From contig JADCRB010000001.1 of assembly GCA_021464245.1 (NCBI GenBank), forward strand, positions 1,063,169-1,127,168: a stretch of DNA of 64,000 nucleotides. The letters are read 5' to 3'. This document shows positions 34,147 through 44,872 of this stretch, piece by piece. Every line of letters starts with the position of its first letter. Positions within the stretch are counted from its first letter, which is position 1. The stretch comes from Carallia brachiata (lineage: Eukaryota > Streptophyta > Magnoliopsida > Malpighiales > Rhizophoraceae). The position numbers were made by a program, and so were the translations under genes. The notes below the pieces were generated by a model that was not told the DNA's origin, made no database searches, and saw only the letters and a program-made list of their open reading frames with translations.

Positions 34147-36702
34147 TCTTTATTATTTGTATATATATCCTGCATGCCCGAGTTGTAATATTCACCCCTC
34201 AGCTCTTCTTTCTCAAAAGAAAATGGCTAGTCTCTGCACTTGTCTCAGGAAGTTCTTCGATCAAGAAGTTGGAGGCGCACGAGCTAAGAAAAGAGGGAGT
34301 AGTCTTCTTCGAGGGATCCTCGAAACTCAGTCTCCAACGCCATCGGTGTCATGGAGTTCCAACTACTCTCCTTAGTTCACATCTACCACAGAGGGATGAG
34401 AAGCTGCAATTATCCTAATCTTTCTTTGGATGCAGCGACGTACAGGGAAGTTCCAACTACTCTCCTTACGTCGAAGCAGACTTGGAAATCATCACTACAG
34501 TCAGTCTCTCTGTGAGCCGGTCTTGAAGTTCCAAGGTCCTGGGCCTTCCTCTTGGGGAGGTTCAAGTTCTTTGCCTACGGATCATCCTCACCAGAGCTCT
34601 GGAACTTTAAGAGATATAAAAAATCCTTTGCGGGCTATGGAAGCTCGAACGCACCTGGAGCCAAGACTTCAATTTTTATATTGGCTGGGCTGCTAACCTT
34701 CTCAAGATCGTATCGGATTCCTATTGCGATCCAACAACAGCAGGCATGGTCAAAGATAGAAGACTCCAACATTCAACGTTCATTAAGACATCTCAAGTTT
34801 CAAACTGGACTTCAAGACTCGGTTCGGATCATTACGGTAAAATTTTCCTTACCGACCCTTGAAGTGGGGGCATTTGTAAACACCAAAAAAAAAAAAAAAA
34901 TCAATGCATGCCCTACATGAAAGCAACAAGTGCATGCATATGAAAATGATGATTTCCATTTGGTTGATGACCATGCAAAATGTCAAAATTCAACCACCAA
35001 AGAGGGTCCTTGCCTTGTAGGATCCTACTCATGATGAATCATATGGAAATTTTAATTTCCATTTGATTGCAAAATGTCAAAATTCAACCACCAAAGAGGG
35101 CCCTTGCCATGTATGATCCAAGTCATACAATTTTGGCATCCATCCTCCCCCAAAACCCTATAAATAGGGATCCCCTCAAAGCCTTTCAATCCATCCCAAG
35201 CAAAGCAAATCATTCATCTTCTAAAGCTTTGCATCTCTTCCTTTCTCTCTCTAAATATTTTGGGTGTATGCTCTCTAGCTGCCACTAAGTTGGATCCGCT
35301 AGATCAAAAACCCAAGATATTAAATATCCGAGTGGGATCAAGCCTCCTACGGCCCTCACCGGAGTCCAATCAATTCGAGTGGGATCAAGCCTCCTACGGC
35401 CCTCACCGAAGTCCATCCAGTTCGAGTGGGATCAAGCCTCCTACGGCCCTCACCGAAGTCCATCCAAATCCGAGTGGGATCAAGCCTCCTACGGCCCTCA
35501 CCGGCGTCCATCCAGTCCGAGTGGGATCAAGCCTCCTACGGCCCTCACCGAAGTCCATACAGTCCGAGTGAAGATCAAGCCTCCTACGGCCCTCACCGGA
35601 GTTCAACTAATCCACTTGAGATCAAGTCTCGGCCCTCAGTGGGATACATTTCCTATAGTTCAAGTTCACGCTGTGGAAATTCACCATCTCTCGGTCAAGA
35701 TTAAGCCTTCATGGCCCTTGACTAAATTACACAGGAGCATTAATCGGAGGATCTACCCAGAGATCGACCCCACATAAATTTCTTTTTATTTTACAATTTT
35801 TTTTATTGTAATTTGTTTCTGTATTTTTTGAGTCTAACTGTTACAGGCTCGAAATTTACAGCTTCACAGGCAGTACTTGCCAAATTGAGTTGTATTTTTA
35901 CTCTGCTATATTCTGTTTATGTGAAGTATACAAATTTCGTTGTGACTTGTGAATGTTCCTTTGTTTCAGCGTGAGGTCTATAAGAATTGATGTTGCAGTT
36001 GAAGTGCTCATTTGTTACCTGCTGAGTAGGGATTTCCCTTTGGTACTAAATGGATGCTTTAAAACTCAAATTTGGCCCTTGCAGATTCATAGCTGCTTTA
36101 CGTTTGCTGGTAACGAGGATTTTCTCAAGAACGACATTCGCGTAAAGCCAGACCTTGATGGGCTTGGTGCTCTTGGCGATGTTGGGTGGTATGGCATTGG
36201 TTCAATTCTCTGGGCTGCGGATTATGAACTGCCAAAGACTGTGGTAGCCATGCGAGGGCCTGTACTTAATGATGCTGGGGTTACTTTATCTTGTGGAGCT
36301 TCTCTACACTGGGATGATGGGAAAGTAGCAACCTTTCATTGTTCTTTCTTATCTTATTTGACTATGTACGTCACCGCCATCGGAACAAAGGGCACTTTGC
36401 ATCTTAATGATTTTATCAGTCCTTTTGAAGAGGAGGCCTCTTTCACTGCAGCTTCCAAATCTTGGTTCAATGATCTTGTAACTGGCTGGGTACCGGTACC
36501 AAGCCGGCACACTGTAACCACAGATCTTCCCCAGGAAGCCTGCATGGTGAGGGAATTTTCCCGTCTGGTTGGAAATATTAAGGCAAATGGTGCAAAACCT
36601 GATCAAACGTGGCCAACACGAAGTAGGAAGACACAACTGATAATAGATGCAGTGAAGGAATCGATTGAGAGAGGTTTCGAGCCTGTTGACGTTGTGAATT
36701 GA
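28200..36702 (+). CDS. Oxidoreductase copy 2 (GFO/IDH/MocA family), intron holds a retrotransposon
   Basis: Putative NAD(P)-dependent oxidoreductase; the substrate is unknown for this plant subfamily. Exon 1 (28200-28661) encodes 154 residues: FGILGCAEIAR Rossmann start, LLEKPVAINV with the EKP lysine, then MDGTMWMHHLRT. Exon 2 (36085-36702) encodes 205 residues, including GDVGWYGIGSILWA and AIGTKGTLHLNDF, and ends EPVDVVN. The total is 359 residues with no break, about the usual length. The intron is 7.4 kb instead of the 1.0-1.2 kb of copies 3-5, because it contains a SINE (29076-29386) and a 6.2-kb LTR element (29676-35868) in the gene's own orientation. The LTR promoter and polyadenylation signals could disturb splicing or expression. 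Whether full transcripts are made cannot be judged from the sequence. Confidence 0.85.
29063..29399 (-). mobile_element. tRNA-derived SINE with target duplication in the copy 2 intron
   Basis: The element (29076-29386, - strand) starts CGACGCCAAAGGCAGTAGC. It has an A-box-like GTAGCTTGGTGG and a B-box-like GAGTTCAAATTCC, and ends in a run of A read on the - strand (T run at 29076-29090). Flanks GAAAGTTTCTTTG (29063-29075) and GAAAATTTCCTTG (29387-29399) match at 11 of 13 bases. Copies 1, 3, 4 and 5 carry the uninterrupted site (GAAAGTTTCCTTGTAGGC, with one base fewer in copy 5). Confidence 0.85.
29956..29964 (+). promoter_or_regulatory. TATA box of the left LTR
   Basis: TATAAATAG inside AACCCTATAAATAGGGATCC is a textbook plant TATA box. 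The same string is at 35159-35167 in the right LTR. Transcripts from the right LTR would run into exon 2 of oxidoreductase copy 2. Confidence 0.7.
30124..30437 (+). repeat. 47-bp LTR minisatellite, seven units
   Basis: Seven head-to-tail units share GGGATCAAGCCTCCTACGGC and CCTCACCG, and are separated by a variable GTCCATCCAGT linker. The unit is 47 bp where unshortened. Because 47 is not a multiple of three, the array reads open in all three frames as cycling short peptides, which should not be taken as a protein. Confidence 0.95.
30706..30730 (+). other. Primer-binding site region
   Basis: Directly after the left LTR, ATTTT precedes TGGCACGCTCGGTGGGACC. The TGG start, complementary to a tRNA CCA end, and the position fit a primer-binding site. 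I cannot assign the tRNA with confidence. Confidence 0.55.
30804..32188 (+). CDS. Retrotransposon gag, frame broken near the N-terminus
   Basis: An ATG at 30804 opens a coiled-coil-like leader (RIAELESRIFQLLKTVEEKD) that stops at about 30930. The main gag body is in another frame and is open from 30836 to 32188. The body contains the plant retrotransposon gag fold (MPLGYQPPKFQQFDGRGDP, then FTWFINLEPESIDSWEQL and FLNRFFSTRRTVSMMEL). It ends in a zinc-knuckle-like CRYHRTINHPTEKC. The frame change means no single full gag product is made as given. No pol follows. Confidence 0.85.
32189..32690 (+). repeat. A-rich tract followed by CCAAATTC-type degenerate repeats
   Basis: About 160 bp of A runs (32201-32350) directly follow the gag stop. 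Then come degenerate repeats of AATCCAAATTCGGGGGCAAA and CCCAAATTCAAATCC strings. These carry no coding signal. The Phe-rich frame on the - strand is a shadow of the A runs. Confidence 0.8.
32690..32955 (+). repeat. AGCTCA(A/C/G)C minisatellite
   Basis: About 25 short units of CAGCTCAACAGCTCACCAGC type, with an 8-11 bp period and AGCTC as the constant core. Seen directly in the sequence. Confidence 0.9.
32958..33190 (+). repeat. Tandem repeats each carrying a TATA-like box
   Basis: Four to five units of about 45-50 bp share ACTCCTGCCTCGCACGAGTA and TATAAAAGGCGACATCACAG. TATAAAAGG is found at 32980, 33068 and 33113; a mutated GTAAAAAAGG lies at 33022; related TATAAA strings follow near 33160 and 33182. 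The array lies immediately upstream of the captured WOX fragment. Confidence 0.85.
33276..33897 (+). pseudogene. Captured WUSCHEL-related homeobox (WOX) gene fragment
   Basis: A piece of a plant homeobox transcription-factor gene inside the retrotransposon. One frame (33286-33483) reads a WOX homeodomain: TRWQPTMAQLQILEEVF, then QIYQLVSRLRPLGAIEGKNV and FYWF. A lost base at about 33483 then breaks the helix-3 WFQN region. A Ser-rich stretch follows in a second frame. Back in the first frame, SGETLPLFPEYS (33760-33795) matches the WUS-box TLxLFP. DEVELDLELRLGPR ends at the TAG 33895-33897, an EAR-like repression motif. A Met start (MEPVAEPQDKEKKG) lies at 33276 in a third frame. No intron is apparent across the homeodomain. 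The combination of three WOX hallmarks in order makes the origin convincing. The exact WOX member is unresolved, and the EAR end could derive from another factor. Confidence 0.8.
33917..34039 (+). repeat. 22-bp minisatellite after the WOX fragment
   Basis: Five to six units of GCAACGACTTCCGCAGCACACG with scattered changes, beginning about 20 bp after the WOX-frame stop codon. Confidence 0.9.
34040..34874 (+). other. 3' non-coding part of the retrotransposon, with polypurine tract
   Basis: A T run then A run (34113-34146) is followed by unremarkable sequence with no recognisable domain. TTGAAGTGGGGGCAT immediately before the right LTR (core 34861-34871) is the polypurine tract expected for plus-strand priming. 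Confidence 0.7.
34875..35868 (+). repeat. Right LTR
   Basis: 994 bp, the same as the left LTR apart from a few substitutions and small indels. The minisatellite (35327-35600) has six units, one fewer than the left LTR. It ends CTTCACA, followed by the GGCAG target duplication. Confidence 0.93.
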
Positions 36703-36960
36703 TTGAAACCGTGTCTTTTAAATGCCTGATCATTCCCTTGAATCAGCTTGTGTATGTTTATTCAAAATAAGACTACCTCAGGTTAAGCCTGAGGTCGTCT
36801 TATTCATTTAGCATATGAAAACCTCTGGACTCAGGGTTTGGATGGTCTACATGTATTCTACACTTGTGATTCCGAAGCCAATACTTCTGGAATTCAGCCA
36901 CCGTTTGCTGTACTATCGCTCTGAGGGATGCAATGCTTATATTACCCATCTCATATGAAG

Positions 36961-37210
36961 ACAATCCTTAATCCGTTCTCGAGACTGCATATGATGCTGT
37001 TCAAGTCCACATTACCCAGGAGCCTAAACAGTCATGAAAAGCTACCAAGGTCGACGCTGCCACTCGGTGCCACTTGTCATCCATTTGCTCTTCCTCCTCC
37101 AATTTCTACCCCACTAATCTGCAGTGCGGAGGTTGTCATCTTCCACTTGCACTTTCACCTCTTCTTTCCTCAGACCTGCCATGTCCAGCGAAAAACCCAT
37201 GTATCATAGA
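36961..37210 (-). pseudogene. HSP20 (small heat-shock protein) remnant A
   Basis: Read on the - strand, frames give FSLDMAGLRKEEVKVQVEDD, then KLEEEEQMDDKWHRV, then FRLLGNVDLNSI followed by SLENGLRI. These are three consecutive signatures of the alpha-crystallin domain of plant small HSPs, resembling the ER type. They are broken by frameshifts and a stop (TAD then stop). The N-terminal part (37210-37330) is barely recognisable. Confidence 0.75.
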
Positions 37211-39059
37211 TAACAAAGACCTCACTAGTTCGCACACAGGTGACACGAAGGCACATAAGCCTATTGCACAACCCAAGCAAGCAGTCTCCTTGTCATTCAT
37301 GTGACAGAACAGGAATTAAGTCTTCAAAGGCAGACTTGTTAATGCAACTCTAAATAAAAAAAAATATACGGGCGGCAAATTAAGCAAGGACTCCGAGACT
37401 AATAAAAAACAAAAAAAATGAAAAAATGAAAACAATAGATGAGAATTGGGAAGGCAGAGATGTAACTAGTAGAATTGCTATATAAATTTAACTTTTTATT
37501 TTTTTATTTTTTTTAGTATTGGGAGTTCTGGACCATAAGCCATACTAATAGGTCACTCGTTATATAAATCCCACGCTCTTTCCACTTAAAAGATGACAAT
37601 GCAATGCCTCTATTCAATTGTTTAGCTAATTATTAAGCAGGCAGATCCGCTCCGAAGTTAAGAGCATCGTCGTTTTAACGCCAATCGACGTCAGCGGCCA
37701 AATGGGTCCCACAAATAGGATGCCAACAAATCAGGGCGCGTTATCCACGGCCGCGCCCAGGCCATGGAACCAGCGATGTCGCTTGATAATTTTAAGGACA
37801 ATTTTCTGTAAGGTTTTGTAGTAATTGATTATGGAGAGAAGGCCCTGTAGCATTGCCAAGTTTCTTCCTGCGTGTCGCCTTGCACCACTGAATGACAAGT
37901 GTGTATCGTGCTGCCACGTGGAATTCCGTTGGCAACTCATCAGTCCTCCCCATCCATAGCTTTGGCACCGCTAGAAAGTGAGAGCGTCAAAAGTCAAAAC
38001 ATTGCTAATTGTGACGTACGTGCATTCAAGTGAGCGAGCACATTCACTTATTTTTTTTTTTTTATTTTTTTTGTTTTTTGAAAAGGAATAAAAGAAAGAA
38101 ATCGGCCGGCTGAAAACTTGCATATATGATTATTCTTGCAAAGGATGTATGCCCTTTTGCTTTCTTCTCTCAATCCATTATCTGAAAATGGTGTAATTTA
38201 TCTTCAAAAGTGGTGAGAGGATTAGATTATTTATTATTAAGAATGTTTCTGCGTTTCGTGTGAGTTATAAATTTTTTTATTTAATTTTTTTAAAAATTTG
38301 TGTATTAAAATTTAATCAAGAAAGTTATAATTCTTATTTTGTCTTTAACTTCAAATAGAGTGGTAAAAAATACGCTAAAATTTTTCTATACACTTAGTTA
38401 TACGTATACGAATGAGTGTAAATGTGTATTTAAAAATAACTTTATTGATTTAGTTAAAGTATCATCGAGTATTTTTTTATTTAACAAATCTAATAAAAAT
38501 AATTACAATAATTATGAATTTTAGTATATTTTTACTTGTATACCACTTAATTCCTCCTAAAAACTGTGAGAAGACAATAATAAATTTCAAATTTTATAAC
38601 GCGATCATGCTTTTAAAACATCTCAATATGTACAATACTACATCTCACCATTTTTATTTTTGGCGTCTGATCGGTTTAACCCTACATCCATAGGTCATTT
38701 TCACAACTGTCGGCAATCCTCATGCTCTGAGATAGAAGCCGCTGACTTTTCCTCCCTAGGTAAGGTTGCAATATGTCCAAACTTCCATACACTTTAGATG
38801 ATTTGTGAGCAATTGGAATTCTATAGTCAGCATTTGGAAGAAATAAATAGATAGAAATAAATTATTTCCATCATTACAATTCAAATGAACAGTAAAACAA
38901 TTACACATAAAATTTGAATGGGAAACAATACACATGCAATTTTACATGAAATTGTGGAAGATTACAATTTGTGTGTAATTTTGTCGCTTAATTCAATTTA
39001 TCCTGTAAGGTCCAAACAGTATCACACTCACTTATATAACAGGTAAATTTTCAAATTCG

Positions 39060-39415
39060 ATTATTATTAATAATTAATGTCAATTTCGATTATTATGAAT
39101 ATTAAATGTTAATATATGTATGAAAGGAGAAAAAATGCCGTTAATACTCACATAATTATCAATTAATTGCCATTAATTTCTTACCTCATTAACTATTATT
39201 AATATAAAAAATTATCGGTTATGATTTTGTTTAATGCTTGCATAATTGTCAGTTATAATAGTTAATGTCAATTTCGGTTATTTTTAATACATGTATACAA
39301 GGAGAAAAACTACTGTTAATGCTCCCATAATCGTCAATTAATTACCATTAATTTCTTGTCTCATTCACCATTTTTAATATTAGTAATTGTCGGTTACAAT
39401 TTTGTTTAATAATCA
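39060..39415. repeat. Diverged tandem duplication of about 180 bp
   Basis: Two units share AATGTCAATTTCG-TTATT, AAGGAGAAAAA, CGTCAATTAATTACCATTAATTTCTT-like strings and a GTTTAAT ending. They start near 39078 and 39260. AT-rich, non-coding. Confidence 0.65.
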
Positions 39416-40819
39416 AATATATAAAAATTATTAGAAAGGGTGAATTGAGAAAATAGTAGAAAATAAAGTAAATTAAAAAAATAACAAAAAATTTTAAAAG
39501 AAAATTTACATAACTTGTCACTTAGTAGTATAGATTAAGGGAAAGTTTTATCTAATTTTTTTTTATACTAATTAAATAGATGTGTGATAAGGAGCGAGGA
39601 GAATTTTCAATTGACAATGGAGATAGAAAGATCCACCAGAGTTTGTTTATCCTGTCTTTATATTTTGTCTCGCCCTGGTTTTAGTTCGGCACTGATCGTT
39701 ACATTTTCTCTGAAAAATATTTTTGATTAGTTTTCGTTTGTTTTATTATATTTGTTGGGATCTATGTTAGAATCATGCAAGATAAATTGTGATATAAAAT
39801 CTTGTTATGTGTGACCAAATCTGTATGCTCTTTGTACAATCTTTTCTCATACCAATGTGGTCAATCTTCGATTTACTTCCTAACAGTATTTCTTGGAAAT
39901 AATTATGTGTAAAAGGATTTTGTTCTTTGGAGTAATGGGTCCGAACTATTGTTAATGTATTAATTTTTACTAAACACCACAAAATTTATTCTTTTCATAA
40001 ATATAACGTAACGGTATATCTTTTTTAGATCATATTTTGGTTTCTCAATCCATAAAATTTACTCTTTCTATAAATTTATTCTACAATCTAACTGAGCTTA
40101 ATCTTTTATTTTTTTTAATCCATCGTAACTGATAAAGGGAGAGTGAAGCACCCGCCACTAATATATGTGGGTGTGATCCTTCTTTTTAGTAACCGAAAAA
40201 ATATTTCTTTTTCAAAAGGGTTAGCTGGCCGGGAGGCTTGCACGGGCCTAACGGCGGAGAAAGGGGTAAAGAGTGGGAATTACTGTAGATCCGATTAATT
40301 TTTTATTTTTGTAAATTGATATTATTTGTCTAATATTTAAATTTAAATAATTAAAATTTATACATAATAGATTTAAATATAAAAATTTATTAAACTCCTG
40401 CACATGTAATTAAGATTGATATGTAATAAATATTATGCATATAATAACTAAAATTGATATATAATAAATTTAAATTTTTATGGAATGTGCATCGTATTAA
40501 AAAAATATAAAAGGAGAAATGCAAAATTACTATATTTGTCCCCGTGTACTCGGTGCCCTTCTGGGTAACAAGATGCTTTCTTTTTTTATCATGGTTAAGT
40601 CATATAAATATTTCTGCCGGAACCAAAGGTGGTGTAAACAAATGTCGAAGAGTCTGAGTCCAACACATCTCGATTGAAAACAAACAAATAGTACCTTTCA
40701 AACCGAACCTACCCGATCCGGAAACAAGAGCTTTGAGCCCCCCACTTCACACAATCAACCAGCACTCCACAGACTCCACACCAGCAGTCATCTTCTATTC
40801 TCTCCTTCTCAACTTTGAC

Positions 40820-43071
40820 ATGGCCGAGACTGCAATCCGATTCGGCATTCTTGGGTGCGCGGAGATTGCCCGAAAGGTTTCCCGGGCCATCACTCTAGCC
40901 CCCAACGCCCAGCTCTCCGCCGTCGCCAGCCGCTCCTTTGAGAAAGCCGAGGCCTTTGCCAAGGCCAACAACTTCCCTCCAGACGCCAAGATCTACGGCT
41001 CCTACGAGTCTCTTCTGGACGACCCGACAATCGACGCCGTTTACATACCTCTGCCGACCAGCCTCCACGTGAAATGGGCCTGCTTGGCTGCCGAGAAGAA
41101 GAAGCACATCCTGCTGGAGAAGCCTGTTGCGATTAACGTTCGGGAATTCGATGAGATCGTGAAGGCCTGCGAGGCCAACGGTGTGCAGCTTATGGATGGA
41201 ACAATGTGGATGCATCATCTTAGAACTCAGAAGATGCGTGACTTCCTGAATGATAAGGAACGCTTCGGTGAGCTCAAGACGGTGCGTTTTCCTACCCTCC
41301 TCTCTCTCAGCTCTTCTGCTTTTAACTTTCTTTATCATAAAGGAAAAAAAAACTGTAATTTGAAGCAATTATTCTATATCAGAAATATTTTTTTTTTGAC
41401 ACGCACCTGGAACGTATATTTATATAGATTGTTGAATAGTAAAAAGTACGTTAAATTTAAAATTAAAAAAAAATAAATTATTAAATGTTATTTGAAATCT
41501 TACATAGCAAGTAGCCTTACTTAATTGAGATCGCATTTTCATACACAGAATCCTGTAGCTCTAGTCCTAATCTGAGCGAAGAAAAATGAAAAAAAGATAA
41601 CCAGTGGTCAAAATTTAGATATTTCTTTGAGATGTCTCTGATCTACCCTTTAATAGATTTTGAGTTTCAATTCTCGGAAGAAAAACGTAACATGAGATTT
41701 ATTGGTATAGGAGAATTAGCACATGCTTAAAAATAAAAAGGAAAAAAAACTCAAATGGTTATGATAGTAAAGTTTTATAGATCATTATTGTAAAAAAAAA
41801 AGGATGTGAGTGAAAATTTAGTCCAAATTTATTCTTTTTAAGATATCATATCTTGTTGCTCCAACTGTACTCCTTTTGGAAGCGAGTTTCCTCTATCGGA
41901 TAGACGGGTGTACCTCTGGGCTTTTGGTATTAGGTCAATGAAATTGGAATTGGAATGAAAGTTTCCTTGTAGGCTTGTCCAAATCAGGAGAATTAAGAAA
42001 TTGCCTTGATTAGTTGCGCTTATCTAAATTCCTACAATACACCCTTAAAATATAATAAATAAGATTAAACAAAAGAGTATTATGAGAATGAGGTAATTAG
42101 TCAAAATCTTCAATGAAGGAATTTGGGAAAATAAACTCTCTAGTGGGTTTTTCATTTTCTTCTAACAATATTCTTTTAGGTTGCCCCGTTTCAGAATATT
42201 CCTAAATTACAGCTAATTTTTATCCTATTTAGTCTCAGTAGGCAGTACTTGCCAAATTTAGTTGTACATATTCTGTTTATATGAAGTATACAAATTTCGT
42301 TGTGACTTGTGAATGTTCCTCTGTTTCAGCGTGATGTCTATAAGCAAAAATATTGCGTACCCTTGCTGTTTAAGTGCTCATTTGTTACTTGCTGAGTAAG
42401 GATTTCCATTTGGTTCTGTGTGCTTTAAAACTCAAATGTGGGCCTTGCAGATTCATAGCTGCTTTACATTTGCTGGTAATGAGGATTTTCTCAAGAACGA
42501 CATTCGCGTAAAGCCAGACCTCGATGGACTTGGTGCTCTTGGTGATGTTGGGTGGTATGGCATTAGGGCTATTCTCTGGGCTGCGGATTATGAACTGCCA
42601 AAGACTGTAACAGCCATGCGAGGACCTGTACTTAATGATGCTGGGGTTATTTTATCTTGTGGTGCTTCTCTACATTGGGATGATGGGAAAGTAGCAAACT
42701 TTCATTGTTCTTTCTTAGTCCATTTAACTATGTACATTACTGCCATTGGAACAAAGGGAACTCTGCATCTCAATGATTTTGTCATTCCTTTCGAAGAGGA
42801 GGAGGTCTCTTTCACGGCAGCTTCTAAATCTGGGTTTAATGATCTTGTAACTGGTTGGGTATCGGTGCCAAGCCGGCACACTGTAACCACAGATCTTCCC
42901 CAGGAAGCCTGCATGGTGAGGGAATTTTCCCGTCTGGTTGGAAACATCAAGGCAAATGGTGCAAAACCTGATCAAACGTGGCCAACACGAAGTAGGAAGA
43001 CGCAGCTGATAATAAATGCAGTGAAGGAATCGATTGAGAGAGGTTTCGAGCCTGTTGAGGTTGTGAATTGA
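40820..43071 (+). CDS. Oxidoreductase copy 3 (GFO/IDH/MocA family), intact
   Basis: Putative NAD(P)-dependent oxidoreductase of unknown substrate. Exon 1 (40820-41281) and exon 2 (42451-43071) join in phase 0 across a 1,169-bp GT-AG intron to give 360 residues. Residues 5-20 hold the nucleotide-binding Rossmann start FGILGCAEIARKVSRAI. LLEKPVAINV carries the EKP lysine. The C-terminal half has DIRVKPDLDGLGALGDVGWY and AIGTKGTLHLNDF, the fold's substrate and dimerisation domain. It has one extra Glu in an EEEE run compared with copy 2. A start 87 nt further upstream is in frame, but the family start at MAETAIRFG fits the sister copies. No signal peptide, so probably cytosolic. Confidence 0.92.
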
Positions 43072-44631
43072 TTGAAACCGTGTCTTTTAAATGCCTGATC
43101 ATTTCCTTGAATCAGTTTGTGTATGTTACTCAAAATAAGACCACTTCAGGTTAAGCCTGACATTGTCTTGTTCATTTAGCACATTAAAACCTATGGTCTC
43201 AGGATTTGAATTTGCTACATGTATTTTACACTTGTGATTCCTAAGGCAATACTTCTGGAATTCAGCCATCGTTTGTTCTATTATCACTCCGAGAGGCGTA
43301 ATGCTTATATTAGCCATCTCATGTGTCTGAACTCTCATATTGTCAATCTCACCACATATAAAAGCTTTTGATCAAAAAATATGATCCATATTATTTAAAA
43401 ATTAGAGCAATGCTAATTACAGTCTCTTTCAGTTGCTGTTGCGACTGTCTAGGGGTTTTTTTTTTTTTTTAAATTTATAAATTTTCCTCTTTTACACTTC
43501 ATACATTCTTTTTTTTTCCTAGGTTGGTGACATTAGAGAGTCCTAATTTTTTATTTTGGCTCGTTGTAGACTTTTCTTGTGTATGCCTTAATATTTGATT
43601 TACGACTTGTATCTTATATCTATAATATGTGATAAATATTTGTTAACAAAGTTGGAGGATTTATTATGCATCAACATAATGGTAAAGTTTGTAATGGTTG
43701 TCTAATAAATTAATAAAAATCAAAATAAGATCTTGTGTGTTGTGCCAGTAAATCGCTTATAACTCAACCCGCAACTAATAAATATGAAAAATCTGCTTAA
43801 CCCAAACTTAACCATAGTTTATTTAACAATAGTATAAAGCATTTTTTTTTATTTTACTCCTTTCATTACGAGTATTTTAAATTTTAGGATATTTTTTTAA
43901 TAATTCTAATGTTTACTACTAAAAAAATTAGCATCAAAACATGCTTAATTAATTTCACACTAAATTATAATTTGAAAAATGCTCCTTAAAAATCATGAAT
44001 ATCTCCATGGTGGTAAATAAAAGAGGCAATGCGTAAGAGTAAATTAGAAGATTTAAATGACCAAACTTATTCATATGGTTACTCTATGATTTTTTTCTTA
44101 TGTCTTTCTAGTGAGAATCTTAAACAATTACAATTTATAAATAATTGACAAAATATAAATTATAAATAATTGACCAAACTTATGTCATTATCACTTCTTA
44201 ACAAGATTAAAACCCTACATTCATAAAAGAAGAAACCATCAGAATTCGTACCTCAATCCGCAATTAACCTCAACCAAGGGAATTTTATTACTCTTTTCAT
44301 ACCCTCTCAAATAGTTCAGTTATAACTTTTAAATATTATAATAATTTTTATATATGATATTTTAATAATGGTCAATTTGCAGAATAAAAAAATGTAACAA
44401 TTATTAAATATATTTGGGACAATAGAAGCATTTAAATATTTGTAAAAAACAACTATACACACAAATCATTTTGTGTGAAATTAATTCAAAAAATTATGAT
44501 ATAAAATTCTAAAAATAATATCAATTCAATTAAATTTATAAAAAAAAAATATATATTTAACTTGTACAACGCGCGGAACACTAGAATATATATATTAAGG
44601 AGAGCCAACCGATAAAGGCAATCCTTATTCT

Positions 44632-44872
44632 TTAATCCGTTCTCGAGACTGCATTTGAGCTGTTCAAGTACACATTAACTAGGAGCCTAAACCACCTCGA
44701 CAAGCTGCCAAGGTCGACGCTGCCATTCGGTGCAACTTTTCATCCATTTGCTCTACCTCCTTCAATTTCTACCCCACTAATCTGCAGTGCGGAGGTCGTC
44801 ATCTTCCACTTGCACTTTCACCTCTTCTTTCCTCAGACCTGCCTTGTCCAGCGAAAAACCTGTGTCATAGAT
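44632..44872 (-). pseudogene. HSP20 remnant B
   Basis: Clear sequence copy of the 36961-37210 remnant: same CTCCGCACTGCAGATTAG stop region and same KEEVKVQVEDD-coding stretch read on the - strand. A small duplication (TTATTCTTTAATCC) lies at its lower end. Shared lesions show the gene was already dead before the unit was duplicated. Confidence 0.72.

Larger units (their letters stand above)
29671..35873 (+). mobile_element. Gag-only LTR retrotransposon (TR-GAG type) in the copy 2 intron
   Basis: The element spans 29676-35868 (6,193 bp) and begins TGTAAACACC and ends CTTCACA. It is flanked by GGCAG at 29671-29675 and 35869-35873. Removing it restores the GGCAGTACTTGCCAAATT string found in the introns of copies 3 and 5. 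The LTRs are 1,030 and 994 bp and nearly identical apart from repeat number, which implies a young insertion. The interior has a gag region, then low-complexity repeats, a WOX-derived fragment and non-coding DNA. No protease, reverse transcriptase, RNase H or integrase is visible, so it must rely on another element's enzymes. Architecture matches terminal-repeat retrotransposons with a gag domain. Confidence 0.93.
36703..40819. other. Spacer between copies 2 and 3, part of the duplicated unit
   Basis: This contains, in order: a 3' flank shared with other copies, an HSP20 remnant (36961-37210), and a block with TTATCCACGGCCGCGCCCAGG (37740; also near 45255 and 52905). A block with TTTGTTGGGATC...TTAGAATCATG (39755; also near 53440) follows, then the upstream block of copy 3 (from 40640). 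Between them is AT-rich DNA. No intact gene is seen. Confidence 0.6.

Noticed and set aside
40895..41368. Long - strand frame opposite oxidoreductase exon 1 (also opposite copies 1, 2, 4 and 5)
   Set aside because: Exact shadow of a well-supported exon with family motifs on the + strand; repeated in each copy because the exon is repeated.
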